Under the pieces are notes generated by a model. The model ran no database searches, was not told the origin of the DNA, and saw nothing but the letters and a program-made list of their open reading frames with translations. Positions 10,901-15,727 of a DNA stretch of 21,892 bases are shown here, in pieces (position 1 is the first letter of the stretch; each line of letters opens with the position of its first letter). The position numbers and the translations under genes were made by a program. Origin of the DNA: a virus; the IMG/VR virus record IMGVR_UViG_3300021197_000056, positions 1 to 21,892 of that record; one strand, given 5' to 3'.

Positions 10901-10963
10901 CCTAAGAAAATTTGCTATGTCGTCATCGGAAAAATTAGTACCTCCAGCGCCACCTTCACCCAT
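1946..10963 (-). CDS. Giant modular repeat protein (3005 aa), candidate internal virion/ejection protein
   Basis: Start ATG 10963 overlaps the upstream stop (TAATG) and follows GGAGG at 10971-10975 with a 7-nt spacer. Modules in order: about residues 22-200, a Lys/Ala/Glu/Arg-rich segment predicted to be one long charged helix. Residues 200-1560 are mixed, with Ala/Gly-rich hydrophobic stretches near 450-482, 980-1010, 1075-1115 and 1287-1320 that could insert in a membrane. Residues about 1563-1618 are a Pro-Glu-Pro-Gln linker. Residues 1649-2704 are 17 tandem helical units built round GLSRDEALA. Residues 2814-2825 are a dockerin-like calcium loop ([12 protein letters not shown]). Residues about 2850-2905 are Gln-rich. 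Two related motifs, [14 protein letters not shown] (about 2838) and [17 protein letters not shown] (about 2945), flank the Gln-rich part. I recognise no catalytic domain. Large size, hydrophobic segments and position fit ejection proteins of short-tailed phages. A tape measure is an alternative, but no long-tail genes are present. Confidence 0.9.
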   Translation of the reverse strand: MGEGGAGGTNFSDDDIANFLREQEKERKRREAEAKAKAEAKAKAEAEAKAEAERKRKEAEAKAKAAAEAAAKAKAEAEAAAKAKAEAEAKAKAEAEAKAKREAEAEAERKRKAAERLRKAAEAAKRQEEEDLETFRKLFEEEERKRKEAEQKAKEEAEAKAKEEAAAKAKAEAEAKAKAEAEAKAKAEADALAERRSQPLAVSPKAAQDFRAAYKAKLAQGADYYAIDDVDEVDDWYDRAYDEALKAANINDYADIVGGEGGTYGGTLTFTISPDDYVAATGAPAYLKDILKKDKSRNEDEAKSAYAVLSITDSPEQMATVLSGYYGIDFSPVAQQLGNFGGNLGSHTDASQAQIAEFHSFIEPILQEQIPYLQLTRGVGYQDAVKAAFEEDPMIQALYGKYDIAPIRQTKDGSTYLYDPFTYGEMRTFESKDRDFQNAFNIIASMAASFYLPGMLVNAGIFSSTATATAAVAAGQTIVSGGDFEDVLKNAGLSFIGATAAEKLGNAKAAYETLAAAGPGAASLAAQALTEYNTAKLLYAAAQVGSGAVSGNLGAGVLAAFGPDLTTTALNKVGLTPELLDRAGVNQDLLVNGLVKTQVALAQGIELEDALSIGLGQYVLSGGGIAGINKDTFFEKMGEVLRGTGEAIFGTGEENPLDPSKLTAALGDQYSDAYNSLFGSDTNAQNVYNKAVLQGLPEDAVVPGAYNWLLQNDGSLKDTATGLIVDPRINAQGAAFLVRSGVVDLGNEGINSYLNSLQDGSFGGEFLSSAEIAELKAATVVPVPPAWRASGGDYNSYVEAINAGNASELLAEFEAYYDPNIGLSIAPPNVADLSGLTADQRAYLVGNAIDQIAKAMYEEDRASGGSTNSADEFRAEAIQAYQELREDGYSHLRVMEDLGMDTSGAVLNAVRELDTALLDELRAGDAREAYLRALGTVDETTGRYHEDSLYRNGIEQAVGLYDLAKRAVDAAEETGDDKWIIGTAIAIEAGTDVANAFLGLAALGGIDPESTELGKTLKAITDMTGESKPEDYQKGLQDINQRLQAAQDQAKEEGLGTSDSWILVGKSIIGAAAENPTEFVLDFIVKEAAAEIIPFVVGGVAFGGAKLSAAAAKKFGDDAAKKFAENLDASDIAVSVTMVSDAAEEAGGAAAEGYGEGYAAKIKQLTEQNARLAELTGVSSIPLSDAQIKEAEEFATEVARKAGVTGLVLSVASDGLLGGNELARGLFGDKATNAADEFVTSLTNRVTRVGQGAGREFMLEGLQEGGLQLAIEGMLYEIDPDRPTSAAVAQSSILGSIIGSAVGSGIGAAAEVGDVLASIVQKTSPTVRAAIENAKRGALSDAQTKEILAGFGITQGEFGDLQTSLLNDAFDANYTSTTESREAFQAANSNYNPTDADIRQFTGEIAENRLADSVADLVDRSYIDAQEAIDAAALEGLTLTNEQVAQYVRQTESGQAEAALNSLRSDVFDPMYVTNREARDYFTDIGYTPTQEDLAEFVGKSEKYASDNVTEYSENMLMLQLDGLLGNPNTTPLQLDSLLDQIESINPDSTARTDSGIDDGGNRPQPQPEPEPQPEPEPEPQPEPEPQPEPQPEPQPEPEPQPEPQPEPEPQPEPQPEPDLTADQIAALSDQLTESEQQLNDRIDQLQGEGKTRDEALAQAISELAGQLGTTTQTLLDIIGDSESSLRTDFRDELAVLETIVSEDMANLETSILGKMAQYQAEGLSRDEALAKAIEDVSQDMLTLETSFLGKMDQYQAEGLSRDEALARAIEEVSTELGTTKAELLDVITNSNLTIREDFKGELANLKTSLLGDMSNLETSILAKVAEYEAAGLSRDEALAQAIDELAGDLGTTKESLIDVIANSELTIREDFRNELVDLKASLVGDMSSLETNLLEKIAEYEATGLSRDEALAQSIADVSAELGTTEENLLDTIADSELAIREDFRDELTTLETSLSEDMSNLEANILDKVNEYENAGLSRDEALSQAIDDLAGDLGTTKENLLITIANSELAIREDFKGELTGLKASLLGDMSNLEASILDRVAEYEAAGLSRDEALAQAIEAVSGELGTTEQNLLDVVEDSALAVREDFRNELTTLKTNLSEEMSNLETNLLGKMAEYENAGLSRDEALARSIADVSGELGTTEQNLLDRITNSDLAIREDFKGELESLQADLSEGMSNLETNLLGKMAEYENAGLSRDEALAKAIEDVSGELGTTEQNLLDRITDSDLAIREDFKGGLESLQADLSEGMSNIEANLLGKMAEYEGAGLSRDEALAKAIEDVSGELGTTEQNLLDRITDSDLAIREDFTNELSALRTTLSEDVSNLETSLLEKMAEYEGAGLSRDEALARSIADVSGELGTTEQNLLNRIANSDTAIREEFKDEIDNLQASLAGDVANLEANLLEKIAGYEAAGLSRDEALSQSVADVSAELGTTEQSLLDRIAGSELAIREDFGTELANLQASLSGDVANLETNLLEKIAEYEAAGLSRDEALALAIEDVSGDVAGLETNLLNKVAEYEAAGLSRDEALSRAVADVSGDVASLETNLLEKIAEYEAAGLSRDEALTKAIEDVSGDVANLETTLLNKVAEYEAAGMSRDEALAKTVDELASDLGTTKEALLDAIADSELSVREDFKGELADLQTSLSGEVADLETNVLDKMAEYEAAGLSRDEALAKAIEDVSGDVDATTRTLLTKIDEAEQAGADRDTALSTSISDLASELGVTEETLLTRIGESEESLRAAIGETEADLLRAISGAEGALTAEIEAVAELVGKPASEVTDADIDFVADLIAQQEAINDPATYTQEQLAYDVTGDGVVDQADLDLLQQARTGQDVLFDLDSMFAPTGLYAAQQQTQQALQRQMEQQQQQQIQTQQELQQQQELQQQQQMQQQMQSQQAIQTQIAQEGEQARRRDLLGQIMGAADITGQQVTVDQSPLAQIDYLYDFGSIFGPQQRASMFPTPYGTIERGPVQPTTRPRLPFGRKRGGIIDANDELLRIIGES
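1954..1957 (-). promoter_or_regulatory. Ribosome binding site (GGAG)
   Basis: GGAG lies in the last codons of the giant gene, 7 nt before ATG 1946. It supports coupled initiation of the 222-residue gene. Confidence 0.65.
2235..2400 (-). repeat. Gln-rich (CAR-repeat) stretch
   Basis: Plus-strand ctgctgctgttg-type triplets encode a Gln-rich region with interspersed Met, Leu and Thr at residues about 2855-2910 of the giant protein. It lies between the two related FxxxSMF/FxSIF-type motifs. Probably flexible or coiled; no function assigned. Confidence 0.85.
2852..6019 (-). repeat. Tandem array: twelve 219-bp and five 108-bp coding units
   Basis: The array lies inside the 3005-residue gene and codes for residues 1649-2704. 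The core is [AET]G[LMK][ST]RDEAL, then a long helix, then a segment ending EYEA/EYEN/QYQA. In protein order the units are L S L L L L L L L L L L S S S L S, where L is 73 residues and S is 36. The sum 12x219 + 5x108 equals 3168 bp, exactly the span, so no unit carries an internal indel. An 18th, degenerate unit ([12 protein letters not shown]) follows towards position 2700. Units are clearly diverged at DNA level, with the most alike being neighbours in the middle of the array (about 4000-4700). Confidence 0.95.
6110..6275 (-). repeat. Pro-Glu-Pro-Gln linker repeat
   Basis: Low-complexity DNA made of short units (on the plus strand, ggctctggttgtggttca-type words) encodes alternating PEPQ and PEPEPQ steps at residues about 1563-1618 of the giant protein. 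Such sequence is expected to be an extended, stiff and negatively charged spacer. Here it separates the hydrophobic, globular-looking part from the helical repeat array. The near-identity of its units makes it prone to length change by slippage. Confidence 0.9.
10366..10900 (-). repeat. Lys/Ala/Glu-rich low-complexity region (predicted single charged helix)
   Basis: Degenerate repeats of the word agcttttgcttcngcttc on the plus strand encode KAKAEAEA-type residues, about 22-200 of the giant protein. The pattern alternates Ala with Lys or Glu and is broken by RKRKEAE patches and one less regular part ([16 protein letters not shown]). It resembles single alpha-helix domains and TolA-like domain II sequences. 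Similarity in composition does not imply homology. Confidence 0.9.
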
Positions 10964-11286
10964 TACGATACCTCCAACAAACTAGCGACAACGTGTAACC
11001 TGTTAGCAGTTGCAGCGGTAACTTTTAGTATTTCGGATTCTTCTATCACTAAAGGCGCAGCGAGTAGCTCTACGGTAGCGTTAGCACTTACGGCTTTTGT
11101 GTTAAACACGTTAAATACTGCCGAAGCAGAATCGGTCAAAGTCACTGTTATGGTGTCGGCATTGCCAGAGTCTTCGGACACTAATATAGACTTAACGATG
11201 GTCGTCGTAGCTATAGGGCACGTATACAGTGTAGTTGCGTTAGTGGTAGTTAAATCTACCTTGGCGTTCCTGTAGAGATTAGCCAT
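10963..11286 (-). CDS. Small beta-rich phage structural-type protein (107 aa)
   Basis: Start and stop both overlap the neighbours by one base (TAATG at 11286 and 10963). The protein is rich in Thr, Val and Ala with alternating hydrophobic residues, typical of a beta-sandwich. Visible motifs include [18 protein letters not shown] at the N-terminus, [20 protein letters not shown] in the middle and [21 protein letters not shown] at the end. No signal peptide or membrane helix is present. This compact beta fold with an N-terminal NAKVDLTT motif is frequent in uncharacterised marine phage genes near tail genes. A virion decoration or tail-accessory role is inferred from fold type and position between the tail hub candidate and the giant protein. 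Function not established. Confidence 0.85.
   Translation of the reverse strand: MANLYRNAKVDLTTTNATTLYTCPIATTTIVKSILVSEDSGNADTITVTLTDSASAVFNVFNTKAVSANATVELLAAPLVIEESEILKVTAATANRLHVVASLLEVS
10971..10975 (-). promoter_or_regulatory. Strong ribosome binding site of giant gene (GGAGG)
   Basis: GGAGG inside the end of the 107-residue gene lies 7 nt before ATG 10963. It supports this start for the 9-kb gene and suggests efficient initiation coupled to its neighbour. Confidence 0.75.
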
Positions 11287-11480
11287 TAGCTAAGGAACCA
11301 ACTGTTAGCCTCAGAAACATCCGATATATACGCATCTCGTACAGCTTTATCCATGTTGTTGAAGTATATACGTAGAGTATTGTTTAGCTGATCTTGATAC
11401 TCCATGCTGTACATGGGAGTAGGCTGCGGCAGTGCAGGAGCAACAAAGTTTACGTAGTATCTAGTAGTATCAATACTCAT
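11286..11480 (-). CDS. Small conserved phage protein (64 aa)
   Basis: TAATG overlaps occur on both sides. GGAGG at 11486-11490, inside the end of the 624-residue gene, gives a strong ribosome site with a 5-nt spacer. The sequence is acidic to neutral, with the segment LNNTLRIYFNNMDKAVRDAY suggesting one amphipathic helix after a Pro-rich N-terminal third (FVAPALPQPTPMY). Similar LNN-LRxYFN helices occur in short proteins of marine phages next to tail genes. No enzyme or membrane features. Possibly a small virion component; unknown function. Confidence 0.82.
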   Translation of the reverse strand: MSIDTTRYYVNFVAPALPQPTPMYSMEYQDQLNNTLRIYFNNMDKAVRDAYISDVSEANSWFLS

Positions 11481-13354
11481 TACCGCCTCCCGTCCGCACG
11501 CATATCAATCCTTGGTGTACCTAACTGCCACGTAACACCTTCTCCAGTAGACTCTATCTTAACTGCTAACTGCCGCCCTCGCACTCGTGTATTGAGTTGT
11601 TGTGTAAACGCTTCCACTGGCAGCACCGCGCTTCTTGTAATTGTGCCGCTGTTTGACCCCCCTTCAGACAGGGGTGAGTTGTAGCCCGCACCAGAATTAG
11701 CGAGAGGTAACAAGGTCATTGTTGCAACAGGAGCGGCGGCTGTAGAACCTTCAAAGGTAATATCCGGTATCACTCGCCAAATAAACGCAAACTGATGTCC
11801 GTCTTCTATGTCGAACTGAGCAGAAGATATGTTCGCCGTAATCGCTGCCGGTGTCGTAGTCTGATTGTCGTCTGTACCTTGTTCATGGTCTACAAGGTTA
11901 TAGCTGTACGTAGCGGCAAGTGGGGCTTCTCGCAGTCCAGAATCAAGCCACGCCGTACGAGATAGCGTACCGTAATACCAAATGTCTTCTTGGTAATTGT
12001 ACACCGCGTATCTGTTTGCGGTTTGTGAGTCAGAAGAACAGTAGAACCACCATATTTCATGGAAAGACTCATTCGTACCGGCGAATACCTGATCGTACTG
12101 TAGGGAGTTAAAGTCGTTGAATATGTACCTACGGATGTCGCAGCGTAGCGGTTGAGTTCGCCCGTCGTACTTATAGAACTTATCCTTACCCATCCAGTAA
12201 GCCACACCGTTAGCGTAGGCTACGCAGTTCTGGGACGCTGTAGAGGTGTTTTCTCCTACTAACTGTGCACCCCATACAGCAGGTGCTCCCACGTACTGCA
12301 AGGAATAAAGCGCAGAATCCGTCCACACCAATACCTCTTGGCGAGCCTGCGTAGCCGTAATAATCTCTGAACCGTTAGACAGCCGTAGGTCACCTGCTTG
12401 GTTACTTGCGGCGGGTGTCCAGTTACTTACGCTTTCTTGATCTGCCCATCGTATTAACATGGGGTCAAGCGTGGTACTGCCTAACGGGTTAGTACCAAGA
12501 CAGAACACAAACCGACTTATGTCAGAAACAAGAATGCGGTTTTGTACAACAGGTACGTTGGACGCCGTGCTAGAAAAGGTAGCTGTGACTAGCTGTGCAC
12601 GAACAGTAATGCCAGTTGTAGCGTCCCAGTAGTAAACACCCCCACCACGAGGGCCGAATACTAAGTCTTCACCAAAATTAGTTTGGCTCCAGAGACGAAG
12701 AGCCTCCGTATTAGAGCCTCCTGTACCCCACACATTCTCACCCCAATCACCAGCGCTCCAACCTGCTACTGGTTCAGCAAATTCGGGGCCAGTGTTTAGC
12801 TGGTACGCGCCGACTACAGAGCTTCCACCGTTTCCTGTATCAGATGAGTTTGCGGTAGCTGTAGTAGTTATTGTGTACGTGTTTGCAGTAGGGAGAAGGC
12901 CGACTTGGTATTCTTGATTTAAGACATCTGCGGTTATATTACCACCAAGAGATACTGCTCCGCTAAAGGTAACAAAATCACCTTCGAGAGCACCGTGCGC
13001 CACATCGGTAACGGTTATGGTAGTGCTGCCATTAGTCGCAGCAAAAGTCACATCACCGGCAGCGGTAGTAGCGCGAATGGGAGTAATGTCGTTGTACCCG
13101 CCGCCATTCTCGATATAGAACTTTAGGTTGGTACCTACGCCAATAAGATCCTGTTTGTTTAACGTAACCCAATTATGTAACGAACGGCAGACGCCTTGGA
13201 ACGTGGTATCTGATATACGTACCCACCCACCGATTTTTTCAGGCATACCTTGGCGAAACCGCACTTTGTCGCACTCATACCAACCGCCTTCGCTCGTGTA
13301 CCGCGTGTTTTCTCGGTTTACTCCGGGCTTAAACTGTAGCTTCTGCAAAGGCAT
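11480..13354 (-). CDS. P22 gp10-like tail hub/stabilisation protein candidate (624 aa)
   Basis: TAATG coupling to the lysozyme gene sets the start at 13354. The N-terminus carries LQFKPGVNRENTRYTSEGGW and CDKVRFRQGMPEKIGGW, a signature of a family of phage head-to-tail or tail hub proteins related by annotation to P22 gp10. Repeated beta-blade-like segments with Trp/Tyr clusters follow (for example IRWADQESVSNWTP, FHEIWWFYCSSDSQTANRYA), as expected of a beta-propeller-like hub. Residues about 95-190 look like an inserted Ser/Thr-rich beta domain (DVAHGALEGDFVTFSGAVSL). The C-terminus VKIESTGEGVTWQLGTPRID then RADGRR is the other conserved end. Expected site is the tail below the portal and adaptors. 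Homology to P22 gp10 is from recollection of the family pattern and is not proven here. The gene lies just after the lysis genes. Confidence 0.85.
   Translation of the reverse strand: MPLQKLQFKPGVNRENTRYTSEGGWYECDKVRFRQGMPEKIGGWVRISDTTFQGVCRSLHNWVTLNKQDLIGVGTNLKFYIENGGGYNDITPIRATTAAGDVTFAATNGSTTITVTDVAHGALEGDFVTFSGAVSLGGNITADVLNQEYQVGLLPTANTYTITTTATANSSDTGNGGSSVVGAYQLNTGPEFAEPVAGWSAGDWGENVWGTGGSNTEALRLWSQTNFGEDLVFGPRGGGVYYWDATTGITVRAQLVTATFSSTASNVPVVQNRILVSDISRFVFCLGTNPLGSTTLDPMLIRWADQESVSNWTPAASNQAGDLRLSNGSEIITATQARQEVLVWTDSALYSLQYVGAPAVWGAQLVGENTSTASQNCVAYANGVAYWMGKDKFYKYDGRTQPLRCDIRRYIFNDFNSLQYDQVFAGTNESFHEIWWFYCSSDSQTANRYAVYNYQEDIWYYGTLSRTAWLDSGLREAPLAATYSYNLVDHEQGTDDNQTTTPAAITANISSAQFDIEDGHQFAFIWRVIPDITFEGSTAAAPVATMTLLPLANSGAGYNSPLSEGGSNSGTITRSAVLPVEAFTQQLNTRVRGRQLAVKIESTGEGVTWQLGTPRIDMRADGRR
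11486..11490 (-). promoter_or_regulatory. Strong ribosome binding site (GGAGG)
   Basis: GGAGG lies in the last codons of the 624-residue gene, 5 nt before ATG 11480, and supports the start of the 64-residue gene. Confidence 0.7.
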
Positions 13355-13773
13355 TAGCGGTACTCCCCAGTCCTTATCATCTCAGTTACTTCTAGGGCAC
13401 GGTTGCCAACTTGTTTGGCCCAAAGGCTATCCATAAACTCATCCGCAGCAATATCAAACTGCTCGCGGGACATAGCTTCCAGAGCGTTAACAAACCCACG
13501 TAGTCGCGTAATACCTAGATTGAAGCACATATCAACCATCGCGTCTCGTCTAGCTTTGTTCAGCCCTCCGTACCAGTAATACGCATCTTGCAGTTCTTGG
13601 TGACAACGCTCTAAGTCGTTATGTAGTAAGTAGTCAATCTCATCGGCAGACAAGCCCAAGCCAGACTCTGAGATGTTTCGGCCTACACCTATGGTTTCAA
13701 AACCCGCAGTACATAAGTACACCTTAGACTTGACGCCCTCATGCCGCTTAACCATCTCGACTAGATCACCCAT
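13354..13773 (-). CDS. T4-type lysozyme (endolysin, glycoside hydrolase family 24)
   Basis: The protein has 139 residues and no signal peptide. It would cleave the MurNAc-GlcNAc glycan bonds of peptidoglycan at the end of infection. KRHEG places the catalytic Glu at residue 12. C21 and T27 follow at spacings of 9 and 6, matching E11-D20-T26 of T4 lysozyme, so this is an E-C-T variant of the E-D/C-T triad. GFETIGVGRN and the later CFNLGI and GLNKARRDAMVDM helices support the fold. At 139 residues it is slightly shorter than P22 lysozyme and T4 lysozyme. Without a signal sequence it needs the holin encoded directly upstream (13773-14156), with which it shares a TAATG junction. It is tightly coupled to the tail hub candidate downstream. 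Confidence 0.93.
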   Translation of the reverse strand: MGDLVEMVKRHEGVKSKVYLCTAGFETIGVGRNISESGLGLSADEIDYLLHNDLERCHQELQDAYYWYGGLNKARRDAMVDMCFNLGITRLRGFVNALEAMSREQFDIAADEFMDSLWAKQVGNRALEVTEMIRTGEYR

Positions 13774-14156
13774 TACTTCTCCCGTGCGACGGAGTTAACC
13801 TTCTCGTAGGAGCGCATAGCGCCCAAACCCAGCATCCCCATCATAACGGGCACAAGCAGTGTTGTATCTACTTCCGGCACTGCGAACCAAATACCGAGGA
13901 TATTGGCGATAATAGTGTTGTACAGCAGTCCCAGAGCGCATATCCAGCCGATGCAAGGTCTCCAACCAGCAACAAATAACGACTTATGTGCGGCTTCCAT
14001 TTTGTTGATTTCTAGCTGGCCCTTGAGCGCCTCATGCGAGTGCTTTTCAGACATGGTGGCAATCTCATGGGCCAAGGCGTTTTTCTGATCCTTGTCCTCT
14101 ATGAACTTGTCCAGCAGCCCTGTAACTGGCCCTACTAGCGATGCAACGATACTCAT
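13773..14156 (-). CDS. Holin, three-helix (GTA_holin_3TM-like)
   Basis: The 127-residue protein has an N-terminal hydrophobic segment (about 3-18), a charged middle (about 19-58), and then GWRPCIGW at residues 64-71. This leads into a long hydrophobic segment (about 68-92) and a final one (about 99-114). GWRP followed by GW-C and a Leu/Tyr helix is the hallmark of the three-helix holin family found in gene-transfer agents and marine phages. Holins permeabilise the inner membrane at a set time and release the cytoplasmic lysozyme. The gene is immediately upstream of the lysozyme and shares a TAATG junction with it. Ribosome site is weak (taggaaataatatatt before ATG). Confidence 0.88.
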   Translation of the reverse strand: MSIVASLVGPVTGLLDKFIEDKDQKNALAHEIATMSEKHSHEALKGQLEINKMEAAHKSLFVAGWRPCIGWICALGLLYNTIIANILGIWFAVPEVDTTLLVPVMMGMLGLGAMRSYEKVNSVAREK

Positions 14157-14173
14157 AATATATTATTTCCTAA

Positions 14174-14623
14174 TTACGCTGTGAGCCACGTCAGCAGAAC
14201 GGCAAGGGTCATCGGCAACAACAGCGCAAGAACCGCGATAAGCGTCATTACCTCTCTTACATCCTTCCAAAACTTCTTCTTTTCCGCAGCCTTACGCGCT
14301 AACTCTGTTTGTTTGGCTTTCCTCGCCGCTGCCATAGACGCCATCGCCTCTTGATACAGGTCACCATTGCCACTCATGGTGAAAAGATCGCGGACTTCGC
14401 GCATGGTGTCTTGTATTTGCTTTTTTGCCAGAGCAGCTTTTACAGCATCCGCCTCTGACAACTTACCCTCATTCTGGGCACGTTGAAGCTCAACTTCGGC
14501 ACCACCGAGAGTCGATAAGAAACTAGAAATACTGGAGATGTCGTTGGTGGTCTCAGCGACTTGTTTTATCGCACTAGTAGCAGCATTTACGCCAGCTACG
14601 ATAGCTGCGATTTCACCAATCAT
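14174..14623 (-). CDS. Unknown protein with C-terminal membrane anchor (149 aa), lysis region
   Basis: Start chosen at ATG 14623, which begins 2 nt after the stop of the upstream gene. A longer frame to 14683 would overlap that gene by 58 bases and add a Cys-rich stretch that reads like out-of-frame sequence. N-terminal residues 1-20 are mildly hydrophobic. Residues 40-125 form a helical, charged segment with ELQRAQNEGKLSEADAVKAA and a TMSGNGDLYQEAM motif, ending in a Lys cluster. A single transmembrane helix spans about 126-147. C-terminal anchoring makes it unlike classical inner-membrane spanins, which are anchored at the N-terminus. Proteins with a GDLYxE motif and such anchors recur in marine phage lysis regions with no assigned function. 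Possibly a lysis regulator. Confidence 0.85.
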   Translation of the reverse strand: MIGEIAAIVAGVNAATSAIKQVAETTNDISSISSFLSTLGGAEVELQRAQNEGKLSEADAVKAALAKKQIQDTMREVRDLFTMSGNGDLYQEAMASMAAARKAKQTELARKAAEKKKFWKDVREVMTLIAVLALLLPMTLAVLLTWLTA

Positions 14624-14625
14624 GG

Positions 14626-14811
14626 TTAGGCCATAAACTGCGGTAAAGCTACTGCAACAACCACCGTGACATATACGCCCCAAATCATTAGCTCAAGGCG
14701 ATCAAACCGCTTACTCCCGTCTTGGAGGCGCTGCTCAATACCTTGGTAGCGTATAGCGCACTCTTTCTCGTGCGCTTCAATCTTCGCTATAGCTCTTTCA
14801 GTGGGTGTCAC
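14626..14811 (-). CDS. Small coiled-coil plus membrane-helix protein (61 aa), XhlA-like
   Basis: Initiates at GTG 14811, which overlaps the TGA of the 53-residue gene upstream (GTGA). No ATG exists in a better place, since the first internal Met is at residue 42. Residues 3-38 are an amphipathic helix (ERAIAKIEAHEKECAIRYQG, then QRLQDGSKRFDRLE), and residues about 42-60 form one hydrophobic helix. A soluble coiled coil followed by a C-terminal membrane helix is the layout of haemolysin XhlA-type phage proteins that associate with holins. I infer a role in lysis from that layout and from the neighbours. Sequence identity to XhlA is not demonstrable by eye. Confidence 0.82.
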   Translation of the reverse strand: MTPTERAIAKIEAHEKECAIRYQGIEQRLQDGSKRFDRLELMIWGVYVTVVVAVALPQFMA

Positions 14812-14969
14812 TTGTCTTTAGCCTTACCTATGTTGATGGCAAGCAAATCAATGAAGCGGTACAGCTTTGCGACCCACTCGTCATCTTTGGGTGTCGGAGT
14901 GCTTGCAGCGATCAACGACGCGATGGTGACAATCGTTGTGACCGTATTGATTATTATAAGTAAATCCAT
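14808..14969 (-). CDS. Small membrane protein (53 aa) in lysis region
   Basis: ATG 14969 follows a strong AAGGAG site at 14980-14985 with a 10-nt spacer. The protein is MDLLIIINTVTTIVTIASLI followed by a short Thr/Pro turn and the charged tail DDEWVAKLYRFIDLLAINIG, then KAKDK. Residues about 2-22 form one membrane helix. Residues 30-53 are amphipathic with a basic end. The stop TGA overlaps the GTG start of the next gene. Size and layout match small holin-like or antiholin-like phage proteins, but no family can be named. Confidence 0.82.
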   Translation of the reverse strand: MDLLIIINTVTTIVTIASLIAASTPTPKDDEWVAKLYRFIDLLAINIGKAKDK

Positions 14970-14979
14970 GACTACTTAA

Positions 14980-14985
14980 CTCCTT
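14980..14985 (-). promoter_or_regulatory. Strong ribosome binding site (AAGGAG)
   Basis: Minus-strand AAGGAG lies 10 nt before ATG 14969, in the largest gap of the window (21 bases, 14970-14990). It is one of the few junctions where genes do not abut, so the 53-residue membrane gene may be translated independently of its upstream neighbour. Confidence 0.75.
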
Positions 14986-14990
14986 TCTTC

Positions 14991-15197
14991 TTAGACTGAG
15001 ATATCTACCCTTTGTGTTGGAGCAAGTGCTGTAGCCTCAATCTTGTTACCTTTTTGGGTATACAAGGTAGGCATTACTGTCTCCACCATTTCTTTCACGG
15101 GTTCGCCTTCTGCGCCTGTACGCAGACGCTCTTGTTTTTCAACAGCAATCTGCTTCCAACTAACTTGAGCAGATCCGGTTACCGAACCTACGTCCAT
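14991..15197 (-). CDS. Unknown small protein (68 aa)
   Basis: ATG 15197 follows the TAG of the previous gene by 3 nt. The sequence begins MDVGSVTGSAQVSWKQIAVE and continues with a charged helix (KQERLRTGAEGEPVKEMVET) and a short beta-like end (GNKIEATALAPTQRVDISV). There is no membrane segment, cysteine motif or signal peptide. I do not recognise it. It lies between a DUF6447-like coiled-coil protein and the small lysis membrane proteins. Codon use looks like that of its neighbours. The function cannot be predicted from sequence. Confidence 0.75.
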   Translation of the reverse strand: MDVGSVTGSAQVSWKQIAVEKQERLRTGAEGEPVKEMVETVMPTLYTQKGNKIEATALAPTQRVDISV

Positions 15198-15200
15198 AGT

Positions 15201-15434
15201 CTACTGCACCACTTGCGCTTCTGGCTCTTCGTCCTCAACGGGCTTGACCGCCTTAATGATGGCTTCTTCATAGGCGTTTAGTACAACCTCGCGCTCGTTA
15301 AGATCTACCTTCAAACGTGCGATTTCTTGTCGAAGTTCAGCGACACGGGCAACATGCATCTGGGTTTCAATCTCAAACTCCGATACGTCATATTCTTCAT
15401 CGTCAATGACAATCTTTCGTTCTAACTCATTCAT
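15201..15434 (-). CDS. Small coiled-coil protein, DUF6447-like (77 aa)
   Basis: An upstream in-frame TTG at 15440 could extend the frame by two codons. ATG 15434 forms an ATGA overlap with the previous stop and is preferred. Residues 1-18 contain IVIDDEEYDVSEFEIETQMH, a beta-hairpin-like start, followed by a heptad-rich helix (VARVAELRQEIARLKVDLNE) up to about residue 60 and an acidic tail. The layout, a short acidic 'I-DDEEYDV' strand pair followed by a coiled coil, matches the DUF6447 family of small phage and bacterial proteins of unknown function. Family assignment is from recollection of the pattern. It follows the tail fibre and DUF7936-like genes; a tail-fibre accessory role is possible but unsupported. 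Confidence 0.8.
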   Translation of the reverse strand: MNELERKIVIDDEEYDVSEFEIETQMHVARVAELRQEIARLKVDLNEREVVLNAYEEAIIKAVKPVEDEEPEAQVVQ

Positions 15435-15727
15435 TTCCAAGGTAATCCGTCAATAGTTACTGGGCTTTTCTGTTCAGCTATCTGCGCTGCTAAGAAATTC
15501 TCAACAGACGTTACATCCTCTTTCGCTTTAACCCACGCAACTACGTCAGCCTCAGTCAAGTCAGCGTAAGGAATGAAATTTGAATCAGAGGGGTCAGGCG
15601 TAAATTGTACGATACCACGAGACTCTGCTCCGTAATCCCCGTCTTCATCAGTCGCAAGATAGTGCGCCGTAATTACACCACCATCGGCGGCGTTTCGTTC
15701 AAGTTCAATTATGTTCCATGTAGCCAT
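15431..15727 (-). CDS. DUF7936-like phage protein (98 aa)
   Basis: TAATG overlap with the tail fibre stop sets the start at 15727. AAAGGA at 15738-15743 is about 10 nt upstream. The protein starts MATWNIIELERNAADGGVIT, passes through a DEDGDYGAESRGIVQFTPDP segment, and ends with LTEADVVAWVKAKEDVTSVE plus a tail reading SPVTIDGLPWK. A short beta-rich N-terminal half and an LTE-x-VxxWV helix near the C-terminus are the pattern of DUF7936, small proteins encoded beside tail fibres in many marine phages. No catalytic residues are evident. Likely a tail or fibre-associated accessory protein by position. Family naming is from memory of the pattern. Confidence 0.85.
   Translation of the reverse strand: MATWNIIELERNAADGGVITAHYLATDEDGDYGAESRGIVQFTPDPSDSNFIPYADLTEADVVAWVKAKEDVTSVENFLAAQIAEQKSPVTIDGLPWK

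Noticed and set aside
1946-10963. Tape measure protein of a long-tailed phage
   Set aside because: Large size and helical repeats fit, but no tail tube, chaperone frameshift pair or baseplate genes are found. It is kept only as an alternative.
10583-11275. A Phe/Cys/Ser-rich plus-strand frame that looks like a membrane protein
   Set aside because: It is the complement of the Lys/Ala/Glu repeats (ctt/ttc/gct words). The hydrophobicity is an artefact of reading the antisense strand.
13354-14156. Gene-transfer-agent cluster because of the GTA-type holin
   Set aside because: The other genes (gp10-like hub, T4-type lysozyme, giant protein, podovirus-type adaptors) do not match a GTA gene order.
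14174-14683. A longer start at 14683 for the C-terminally anchored protein
   Set aside because: It would overlap the upstream gene by 58 bases and adds a Cys-rich out-of-frame-like extension. ATG 14623 fits the 2-nt gap and the mature-looking N-terminus.
15435-15440. TTG 15440 as start of the DUF6447-like protein
   Set aside because: ATG 15434 is two codons downstream and makes an ATGA overlap, a much likelier initiation site.
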